Origin: Ostrinia nubilalis
Taxonomy: Eukaryota > Arthropoda > Insecta > Lepidoptera > Crambidae
NCBI RefSeq assembly: GCF_963855985.1
Contig: NC_087112.1
Span: 2,854,501 to 2,918,500 of the forward strand
Direction of reading: 5' to 3'
DNA: 64,000 nucleotides
The notes beneath the pieces were generated by a model. The model saw only the letters and a list, made by a program, of their open reading frames with translations, was not told the origin of the DNA and did no database searches. The position numbers and the translations under genes were made by a program. The first letter of the stretch is position 1, and every line of letters starts with the position of its first letter. Below, piece after piece: positions 32,803 to 42,273 of this stretch.

Positions 32803-34249
32803 AAGAGACCATTTAAACTCTACTCTAGGTACTCACCCATTTTTACTAGTGACATAGTTTAATCCTATGATCAAACTTAAATCCGTAAACCTACGTGTAT
32901 TGGGAAGTTGTTGCAAGCACACTCCTCGCTCACGATACGATGCAAGTGAAAATAAGATTTCTATTGCCATAGATCGTGTTCAAAGGCTGACCTTTCCAGC
33001 CATGGGACTTCGCATAGACCAGTGCTTCCATATCCACGCTTAATTAAAGTTCATGGCTGCTGATTAAAAAATATGTCCTGACATATTTTTTTTTTCGATA
33101 CATATTCAAGAGCTCACTCAACCGTCCCTTACTAGTAATTGTGCTCGGCTAATTTTAAATTTATTGTTTTGCCCACACTTAATAGTGGGGTGTATATTAA
33201 AATTTCCCTCTAAGGTTGACTACTGCTGTTTTTTCTCCAACTCTACCACGGTCTGTGGCTTTGTAAAATAAAACTATCATCTTCGCGAATCTGAACTCTA
33301 ATTAGAAAAATAAATGAGGTGTACGTTAATGAAAATATATTTTTAAAACAAATACTGAAGTAGCAAATTATTTTAACGTTTACCAAACGATCGAAAAAAG
33401 TGGGATAAGCCCCGCTAAGCAGGAACTTGTATAAGTAAAATAAGTACCTTTTTGTATGGTTGCCAATCAATTTCGAAAACCAGACTTATGCGTTTTGATG
33501 TTCTAGCCGTAGTAATCGTTTCTGTTACAGTATATGATTATACAGTTTGAAATATTTCGCTGTTTTCTGAAGTTTTTGTTGAAAAAGCAAAAAATACTGT
33601 ATGATGAATATTTTAGCGATAAAATTATTATTTAATGGTATATGAAGTCATTTAATTTAATTAGATTAAAAGTGTATGCAGATCGCTACGTACAGTCGAC
33701 AGCATAATAATATCAGTTAAACACTGTTGCTGCAAAATCGCACGTCAAAACTGTATAAGTTTCACTGTTCTTGGTATTTGAGAATTGTTATGAGTGTTGC
33801 TGTTAGGTCCGTATTGAAAACCTCGAACCTAGATTAAATATCCGTCATAGATTCTGTCCTTTGATTGGTCTGATGATATTGAATTTCAAACAATCAAATG
33901 CCGAAATCGATGCTTGAGATAAAATCGAGTTTAAACTTCATGAAATTCTTTATTATTATTAGGTAGGCCATTTTCAGGATGTAGGTAGAGTCACTTATAC
34001 ACAATATCACAATGTAAGTAGCTTGCCTCAGCAACTACCACCACTTCTGGACATTTGCTGAGCAGAAGTGGCGGAAGAAACGGTCATTTTTGACAGTCTT
34101 TCATAGTACATCCTGGCTTCGCACGGGTGACACGGGTGCTATAAACCTTCCTCTTGGATCTATTTCTGAAAACTGCATTAAAATCCGTTGAGTAGTTTAA
34201 AAGCTTTAAGCGCACAGACATCGGGAGCGACTTTGTATACTATTAACGA
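32803..34249. other. AT-rich stretch, probable Helitron-like scrap at the end
   Basis: At about 34108-34235 CTTCGCACGGGTGACACGGG and AAATCCGTTGAGTAGTTTAA resemble the complement of a Helitron-like interior. No gene was found. Confidence 0.35.
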
Positions 34250-34370
34250 TTACTGGAGGTGGACCGACTTCATAAAGGTAGCAGGAAGTCGCTGGATCCA
34301 GGCCGCTACCAACCGGCCGATGTGGGTATCTATGTTCAGCTGTGGACGTCATTGATGATGATGATGGCAG
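34250..34370 (+). mobile_element. RTE-type LINE 3' fragment
   Basis: GGAGGTGGACCGACTTCATA, AAGGTAGCAGGAAGTCGCTG, ATCCAGGCCGCTACC and GTGGACGTCATTGATGATGA form a sense-strand tail with ATG repeats. Confidence 0.75.
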
Positions 34371-34434
34371 GAAATACCATTTACAAGATTGCTTAGTGAT
34401 AGGTAATACTAATAGGTACGGATCTTAGAATCTT

Positions 34435-34567
34435 ACGCCCGTATCCACAAACGAGGCTTGCTGCAAATCGAACGCACAGCGTTGAATAGAGCTCTGTGAT
34501 TGGTACGTGTGTCACCCCGTGCGTCCACGCGCACTGTGAGACCTCATAGTAATGTTTGTGAATACGG
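34435..34567 (-). mobile_element. Family A MITE, copy 6
   Basis: Reverse orientation, from ACGCCCGTATCCACAAAC to GTTTGTGAATACGG. The interior is intact (GAGCTCTGTGATTGG, GTGCGTCCACGCGCACTGTG). The last bases of the right terminus are lost. Confidence 0.85.
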
Positions 34568-34889
34568 TTTACCTTCCATTGGTATCTAAAAGACCACACA
34601 AAACACACATTTAATAAAACTTAACGCTTTCCGATATCGCCCTTGAGCACATCGGCTGTTATAATACCTTACACGCACAAAAGTATCTCATTACGATCAA
34701 ATTAAGTATTAAAAATGCAAATAACCGAAAAAACGGTTTTTTCATTATAATTATCGTAATACTTGTCATAATTAAAACATTCGTCCAGTGAACTCGCCAT
34801 CGGCCATAATGGAAATTAAGTAGCAGAAGGGTCAGGTGCTTTTCTTAAATATAGATTTTATACACGTACCTGGCAAGTATAGAAAACAC

Positions 34890-35015
34890 AAGTTGGACAG
34901 ACGATCTCTTATAGGTAGCAAGAAGGCGCTCGATACAAGCTGCTACCAACCGGCCAATCTGGAGCTCCTTGGGGAAGGTTTACATCTGGCAGTGGACTGG
35001 CTTATGCTGAAATGA
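34890..35015 (+). mobile_element. RTE-type LINE 3' fragment, diverged
   Basis: GACAGACGATCTCTTATAGG, TAGCAAGAAGGCGCTCG, TGCTACCAACCGGCCAATC and GGCAGTGGACTGG are recognisable RTE tail blocks. Confidence 0.65.
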
Positions 35016-36031
35016 TGAAGAAGTGTACCAGAAATACAATATTTCTGTACTCAAATGCATTTGTCAAAGAATTAGTTAGGGGTCAAGTTGCCTAAAAGTT
35101 GCCAGCGTGGAGAGTTACACAAGATTCTATATTTTTTCTTCTGCAGAATAGAAAGGGTTGTTCTCCTGCAGTGGAGACTGATAATAATCAGGCTATGGCA
35201 CACACCAAAATAACTGGCCCACAAAAAAATTAGAGAAGGGTAATCTCTATAGAGTGGAACAGTAATGTATGTACCACCTTTTAGTGATAATGAAGAAATA
35301 TGCAAACATCAGGCCTCCCCAATCCTGATGCCACTGTAAATTGGAAAGAACCGTGTTCCTGCATGGAGATAAAGACCCGATGATCAAGATGATTTGATTA
35401 AAATTTAGACAGAACGAAAACCCATACAAAATCGCAAATTTTTACTTTTTCTAATATTACTGACTATTAGTTCCACTTATACCTGATTTTGAATAAAAGT
35501 TTTTTAAGTTTCACTGGCTGAACATATTAGACCTACTGCTCTCACCTGAGTTATGTTACTACATTGCGTGTTGGCTGCAGCGCTTGCAAGGGACCAGGTT
35601 CAGTTATGCTACATTTAGCAAATTGCATTTCTCTATGACCGTTGGAGGAAAGGTCACGCGTTCGATTACCGGCTAAGACACTGTGAATCTAATTGTTAGT
35701 TTGCAAATGTTCGTTTGTGTTGTTTAGGTATAATTTTAGTAAACATGTAATTTTTTTCTTTTCCTTATTTATTTTCTTCGTGGGTGGTCCATAATTGCAG
35801 TCGTTAGTTAATTAACAATATTTATAAAATTCTTTTAATTAAAATTATTATTTATTTATTCCCCTATCTTATACCTAATTATCGTCTAGACTTGGCATTT
35901 GAAGCATTATGCGTGGGTATAATGACACGGAAAGTATCTACTGTTTCTGAAGATTTTGATGTTAGATCGAAGTGTGCGGGTTCGAATCCCATGAGGGGCA
36001 AACGTTGTTGTGAACTTCATACCTGGATCTT
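35016..36031. other. Non-coding stretch with a tRNA-like relic
   Basis: At about 35975-36001 GGGTTCGAATCCCATGAGGG is a B-box-like relic. A near copy (AAATCCCATGAGGGGCAAACG) recurs at 36190-36210 just beyond the family A MITE, suggesting a local duplication around that insertion. No gene was found. Confidence 0.4.
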
Positions 36032-36179
36032 ACACCCGTATTGACGAACATTACTATGAGGTCTCATAGTGCGCGTGGACGCACAGGGTGACACACGAAC
36101 CAATCACAGAGCTATATTCAACGCTGTGCGTTCCATTTCCTGCTTCACTTAAGCAAGCATCGTTTGTGAATATCGGCGT
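36032..36179 (+). mobile_element. Family A MITE, copy 7
   Basis: It runs from ACACCCGTATTGACGAAC to CGTTTGTGAATATCGGCGT with a full interior. It lies between two copies of a tRNA-like 3' segment. Confidence 0.85.
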
Positions 36180-36222
36180 TAGCTAGCTTCAAATCCCATG
36201 AGGGGCAAACGTGATTGTGAAC

Positions 36223-36556
36223 TTTTTTTTTATCCACAACTAGGAAGCTCTTGGCCTGTATCTCACCTGATGGTAGGTAACTGATGATCAGGCCGAAGGT
36301 GGAAGCGAGCTTCACCCGGAATCCTCAACCACGGAGGAACTGGCTATCTTACCTCTAACTGCCGGAACACAACAATGCTGTTAACATTGTTGTTATGGCG
36401 ACAGACTTAGGTAAGATGGTGGTAGCTAGCCAGGCGGACTTAGAACAAGCCCTACCACCAACCAAACCGAACAGAAAAATCTGCCCCCACTGGGAATCGA
36501 ACCCGGGACCTCTGCGTCTGAAGCAGGTGGTCTTACCACTAGACCACAGAGGCGGT
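36223..36556 (-). mobile_element. tRNA-derived SINE, copy 3
   Basis: Reverse orientation. It opens TTTTTTTTTATCCACAACTA, with the body shared with the other two copies, and ends with a complete tRNA-like head: complement of B-box GGTTCGATTCC and of A-box TGGTCTAGTGG, finishing CACAGAGGCGG. Confidence 0.88.
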
Positions 36557-36732
36557 TAAAACTTTTTAAAACCTGGGTCTTGATCGTTTAAGTGGGTACC
36601 TAATCAGGTCACGAGATAGGTCCTTAAAAGTAGGTAAATGCTTTCTGTCCGTTGTGCAGGTTATTTCTTAAAGGTTTTATTTAGGTATAAAAACCCTTTG
36701 GTTGTCGTCATCTGCTTTGTAACGGCTGGAGG

Positions 36733-36910
36733 GAAGTAAGAAAGAAAGAAAGAAAGAAAATATTTTATTTGGCCCAACATATTAAATTATTACAGTAAAC
36801 AGTTTACAGTACTTGCACATTTGTGGACCAAAATGGCATCCGCTCAGCATTGTGTCCTGCTCTGAGGTAGACCCAGAACAGGACGCTGTTATTCTGCGGA
36901 GGCCACTTTT
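36733..36910 (-). mobile_element. CR1/Jockey-type LINE 3' terminus
   Basis: The plus strand begins AAGAAAGAAAGAAAGAAAGA and AAATATTTTATTTGGCCCAA. About 100 bp in, a stem pairs GTCCTGCTCTGAGG-type sequence with CAGAACAGGACGCTG. Read on the minus strand this is a LINE 3' UTR hairpin followed by a TTTC tail, matching the architecture of the full LINE at 41.3 kb. Confidence 0.55.
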
Positions 36911-37246
36911 TTAAAAGAGCGTCACATTGGACGCCATAAACATTGGCATTTTTATTTTAAAATTATAGTATAGTATAAGTATTATTTTTAATTTATTTTA
37001 AAATTATATATATAAGTAGATCCTTAAATTCTTACTTCTCTAAAATTCTTTAGACTAATTTTGATGTGTGTTCAACGATAGTTTTACCCACTTTTTGTTG
37101 AGTTTTTAAAGATTCAGTAAGAGCATCTTAAGTTACCAGTTGTCTCCAGTTGTAAAATTTTTAGTAATGATGTGTTAACTTTTTTTTACTTCAACGTTAT
37201 ATCCACAACGATAGAAACAGCTGTTTTCAGTTTTTGGACATTTGAT

Positions 37247-37487
37247 ATTCCATTAAAAAAAAAAAAAACCGACTTCAAATGCGTGAACACAAATAATATC
37301 TATTCTTGGGGGTTGTTTTTTTTATTATTAAATTTAAATGGGACCACCCTTGAGGTATTACCTATACGCCGAAAAAAGATTTGTTCAAATCGGTTCATAA
37401 TTAGCGGAGTTATCGCGTAACAAACATAGAAAAAAAAACATACGGGTCGAATTGAGAACCTCCTTCTTTTTTTGAAGTCGGTTGAAA
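37247..37487. repeat. Inverted-repeat element ending in AACCGACTTCAA
   Basis: AAAAAAAACCGACTTCAAA at the left is mirrored by TTTTTTTGAAGTCGGTTG at the right. GTTCAAATCGGTTCATAATT and GCGGAGTTATCGCG lie between. It is a common type of lepidopteran non-autonomous repeat and non-coding. Confidence 0.65.
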
Positions 37488-37690
37488 ATTATTACAAATA
37501 GATTTGATACGAACTCGGTACCTACTCGTTTTGCTATAATGGTTGAAATTCTTTTAAATTCATCAAAATTATAATAAATGGTCGACTCTTCGACTTACTT
37601 TCGAATCAAAAAGTGTCACTACTAAAATTATTTTGCACACTATGGCCCTCTGTCGGAGTAAAAAGTCACTAATTTTGCAACGCATTTACT

Positions 37691-37957
37691 GCCATCTAGC
37701 GATAAAAATATCAATTACATTTTTTTATCAACGCCATCTGTACTTTCAAACCCGAACTACTTGCAGCTCAAACGCAACGTTTCTAAGCAGACAATGGTTA
37801 GTAGAACTGCTTTAATGTCTTAATCACAGATGGCACTAATAGCTGCTGAAGTAGAAAGTAGGCAGTTATTGTCGAGTAGTTTTTAATGCTTGAAGCAGAT
37901 GGCGTTAATGAAAATAAATTATATTATCGAGTTTGCTATTACATGAATAGATGGCGT
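37691..37957. promoter_or_regulatory. Cluster of AGATGGC motifs, CTCF- or Pho/YY1-like
   Basis: TAGATGGCAG (complement, 37691-37699), CAGATGGCG (complement, 37732-37740), CAGATGGCAC (37827-37836), CAGATGGCGT (37896-37905) and TAGATGGCGT (37948-37957) lie within 270 bp. An isolated TAGATGGCGC occurs at 39849-39858. The CTCF core YAGRKGGCRS and the Pho/YY1 core GCCAT both overlap this motif. Binding is inference. Confidence 0.35.
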
Positions 37958-38495
37958 TTAATAAGCATGAATGTTTTAGTACTTTAATATAATGTGGTGT
38001 ACCTACTCACGTACTTAAATGATATAATGTAATATTCTTAATAAGCATTTTTTGCAAAAATCTACTTTCATGATGTTGTAGCAGTCCTAAATTATTTTCT
38101 AATTTCCTCCAGTCTCTGTCTGAGTCTATGCAAATGCAATGCATCCATCTAAAGCAGAAGACGGAAAAATCACCTTCAAAAAATAATCAATTTATTTATC
38201 TACTTACAATAATTTCTGCTGTACCTAATGTTGATTTGGCAAAGCACAGTGAAGGTACCTACCTACTTAACGTTAAAGTTTCGTTCTCAATAACAAACAA
38301 TACAATAATATTTTTTTAAACAAATCTTTTTTATTAAAACCGACATTTTAAATCACCACAAGCAAGGATTTGGAGTTTGGCAGAAATATTGTAAGTTATT
38401 AAGACAGTAAAAGTAAAAATGTATTTAATTAAAAAAAATATTAATTAGGTATGGGCACAGAATAATAATAATAAGTACTACGTATGGGTTCATAT

Positions 38496-39765
38496 TAGTG
38501 ACCGACCGAATATTCGTTTTCGTTTTCGTTTTCGGCCATTTTCGGCCAAAAATTGGACATTCGGCCATATTTTCGTTTTCGGCCAAAAACCAGCCGAAGC
38601 TTCGGCCAAACCGAATATCAGAAATACGTGAATAAGATGGTGACGTTTATCGTTCCGATATCTTCGGGAGTGAATCTGGTGCACTCATGGTTCCAATCAG
38701 ACTTGAACGGACGCGGTATTGTCACACTCTTTTGAAGTTGTGAAGTGAGGTTACGTTGAAAAGGGGGTCCAGCTAGAATTTTCCAAGTTCAAAATTGAAT
38801 ACAAATTAAACCTAAGAGTTTTCATTAACTTTAATTGTTTCAAAATAGAGTCTAATGCGGATTTGAAATACGCCATGAGTCACTGGTCGGAAGCCTACAG
38901 AGCGTTCGCAGTTGAGCAATAAGTATTTGAAATGTATTGTCGAATGATCGATGAATGTCTGATACCACAACTGCAACTGCATCCCAGTCAACTACGTAAC
39001 TCTATTTCAGCAAGAAGGTGTCTCACCACACACGGAGATTACCTCGATGGAGACACTGAGGACTATTATTTTTTTTCAAATAAATGATCAGCATGTACAG
39101 GGACATACCCTAGCCGCCTCGGTCACCAGATATCACACCATGCGACTTTTTCTTGTGGGGATATCTCAAGTCAATAGTTTACAGCAAACAATCCTTAAAT
39201 AATTCAGGTTCTGTGAGAAAATATCCGCCGTGAAGTTGCAGGAAAATTATTAGCGCGATTTGCTCTCGCATAGTTGCGAATGTAAGGGTCCGGCTGTGAG
39301 AGTGCCTATAGTAAAACGGGCATCATCTAAGACATTGCCTATAAAAAATTCATTGTTAAACTCCAGTTTGCATTTGTAATAAATAACAAAAAAAACATTA
39401 ATTTATTTGTATTCATTTTTGAAGTTGAAAAATTCCCACTGGACACCCTTTATTTCTTCTTTACTTCCCAATATTTCAATATACACCGGATATAATATTC
39501 TACTAAGAATGCATGATTAATTTTTTTGTGTTTTAATGCCGGTTTTCTTTAATCAATCCTTATCAAAATCAACTGTCAAACGTCATTATGTTTTTGGTCA
39601 AAACATTAACGGTTTTCAAAGTTTTTTACATAATTTCAGATTGAAATTTGAGAGTTGAAGGTCATTTTCGTTTTCGTTTTCGTTTTCGGCCGAAAATGAG
39701 ACTGCAGCCGAAGCTTCGTTTTCGTTTCCGTTTTCGGCTGAAAATCTATATTCGGTCGGACACTA
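38496..39765. mobile_element. hAT-like non-autonomous element, 1.27 kb
   Basis: The left end TAGTGACCGACCGAATAT and the right end (complement) TAGTGTCCGACCGAATAT are inverted repeats, flanked by an exact 8-bp duplication GTTCATAT (38488-38495 and 39766-39773). TAGTG ends with 8-bp targets are typical of hAT transposons. The subterminal zones are built from CGTTTTCG and TTCGGCC units on both sides. The centre is occupied by a second, nested element, and no hAT transposase is present. Confidence 0.85.
38761..39451 (+). pseudogene. Nested mariner/Tc1-type transposon with decayed transposase
   Basis: The ends AAGGGGGTCCAGCTAGAATT and, on the complement, AAAGGGTGTCCAGTGGGAAT form ~30-bp inverted repeats. 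Inside on the plus strand are FQQEGVSPHT (about 39005-39034) and, in a shifted frame with a stop, RSPDITPCDFFLWGYLKS (about 39119-39172). These are the FQQDGAPPHT and DFFLWGYLK motifs of DDE transposases of the Tc1/mariner superfamily. Only the C-terminal half is recognisable, and it is broken by stops and frameshifts. Confidence 0.75.
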
Positions 39766-39773
39766 GTTCATAT

Positions 39774-41340
39774 TTTCCTTCTTTAGCTTTTAAATTTTCT
39801 TTTTGCAAAAAATGCTAAAACTTTAATTCAGCCGTGTCCGCTCGCCGCTAGATGGCGCTAACAGTTTTGTAATTACAACAATCGGCAAAAATTTAATGTC
39901 TTATAGGATTTTTCATAGAAATTATCGAGTAAGTATTTCATAAATACAAATACTTTGCATACTTTTCAATCATGGTAGCTATTAATATAAAATAATTGTT
40001 TGAAAAATATTAGTAAAAGAAATAAACTTCGATTAATAATTATCTAATGCTTTGTCGGATTTCTAGAGAATAATACGATTTAAATCTACTTAATAGTAAA
40101 TATGCTATTTTTGATAGGTTTTACCATTTGTATGAAATTACCAATTATTATTCGCAACTGCAATATACCTAAAAAGAGGAAAAAGAAACGCGCATATGAA
40201 TCATCCTTTTTATTTTTTAAAATAATTATAGCTAACCGTTTCGGCAATAATAATTACTATCTCCGTTAATGACACAATAAGCATTGCCGTTGTTAAAATT
40301 AACTGCACAATCAAATAAACATACAAATTTGTTCAATCAAAACTCGACAGCAACTAAATTAAACCTTAACATAAATCAACACTAAAAAACTATACAATAT
40401 ACCGTAAGATTGACTACATACATATCGGATACAAAAAATAACCATTTATAAAAATATAATATTCAATAAACACATTTTGTTTAATACTAAAATAATTAAT
40501 CAAAAACATGGCATCGTTTATTAATGTAAAAACTTAAGTTAACCTTAAATAACTTTACAATAAAAATTAATAAACAAAAATATAAGTTTGTATGAATGAA
40601 CACTGATACAGAATCTTCTATGAATTTGAGAAATCCAACACAATTTTTATGTATTATGTTTTGGCCTAAACATCGATTAGGTACATCTTAATCATCACAT
40701 CACATGCCTAAAGTATATACAATTTTGTTTATTTTAACGCCAAACACGAATTTTGACTGCTAGCTAAATGAAAATTTTACTCTAAACCGCTAAACATTAT
40801 TGAAATTTACAATAATTTATACGCCGAAATAGGTACAATTTTGACTCTTACAAAACTGCGTTTCCAATGTCCAAATTTCTACAATTTTATCCCCGAAAAA
40901 GTTTTTGCGTACCAATCGCACAATTTTGACGTTTACAAAAACGATTCTGTCTCATTAAAGATAAAAAAATTCGTAAATAAGACTAGACATACACCAATCA
41001 TAAAAACATTTAGATAAAATTTCTGCAACAGGATTGCAAGGTACAATTTGCAAGATTCAATGGTACAATTTTTGTAACAGAACAATTGCACACAAATATT
41101 GCAACAATTTTTCAGAAAATAAAAGTACGCCGCAACAACGAAAATGCCCTATGTGACATTATAGAGGCTAGAAATACAACGTAGACAGAAAATTAAATGC
41201 GCTGTCAGTATTTTTTAAAACCAAAAGTTTTCTTCAGATTTCTGAGGAATCAAACTGCCTGTCAAACCTGACGAAATTTATCCCTGTCATCGTTTAGAAT
41301 TTTTTTCATAATTAAGAATATAATTATTATTTGTCCGTAA
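39774..41340. other. Very AT-rich stretch, no gene
   Basis: It holds many loosely similar ACAATTTTG and TTTACAAAA units between 40600 and 41110 but no sharp repeat period. A CATATGAATCA motif lies at 40193-40203. It may be old intergenic sequence or part of a long 3' untranslated region. Confidence 0.4.
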
Positions 41341-42273
41341 AGAAAGAAAGAAAGAAAGAAAGAAAATAATTTTATTTTGACAACCACAGATTCAGGCAAT
41401 AAAGACATTACATAAAAAAAAAAAAATATTACTAAGTTGCCAAAAAAGGTCACCCACTCAGTAATATCTTGACAGTGTGACTGCCAAGACACTGATTTTC
41501 AGTGGGTGCCTTTTTGCAGCGCTATTTATCAAAAACAGAAGAAAAAAGAGTAAAAAAAATAATAATAAAAATCATAAATTAAGCATTCAATACATTGATC
41601 AATTATAAAAAATTAAAAATTAATAATAACAAGATGCATAACTAATTAAATTAAAACATAAGTAACAATATTAATAATACATACATAGACATGTCACAAA
41701 CAAAAACCATTTCTACTGCACGGCCATAAAAGTCGAGGCAGAGACAGAAGAGAAAAAAAAAAACACATTAAAAAAAAAAAAGTATCACTTGTCAAGTTGA
41801 CTTGACATTTGCCACGTCCACCAGCCACGTAACAAAAAATAAAATTAACAATCGGTTTCTAATAAGTAATCTGTGATCGGTTTTAGCAATAATGTACATA
41901 GTTATTAACTTAACTTTTATAAAATTGTGATTAAATTCCATTGAGTAGAAATTATAATATTGTGGTTAAAATAAATAAAAATGTCAATCAGGTGCCGAAA
42001 ATTGATGAACATGATAGGTGAGTGGATTTTTCTAACCTTGACGAATAATCCCGCGTGTCTAATTAAACAATTACCCACATAAATGACATATTTTCAGAGT
42101 GTTCAGTAGGGGAGACCTAAATACATTTAATTGGGATCTCATTCAACCACCCAACGAGAGCATCGGAACGACTAAGGGCATATGGTAAAAGGGAACTAAG
42201 AAGAGCAGCGTTCTCAAAGCCGGAACGACGCCAAAGCCCAACGAACGACGTGCGTGCTCCGATGGTATGCAAA

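Noticed and set aside
36733..36780. GAAA microsatellite considered as an independent simple repeat
   Set aside because: The same tail next to TATTTTATTTGG recurs at 31.2 kb and in similar form at 41.3 kb, so it is the 3' end of a LINE rather than a free microsatellite.
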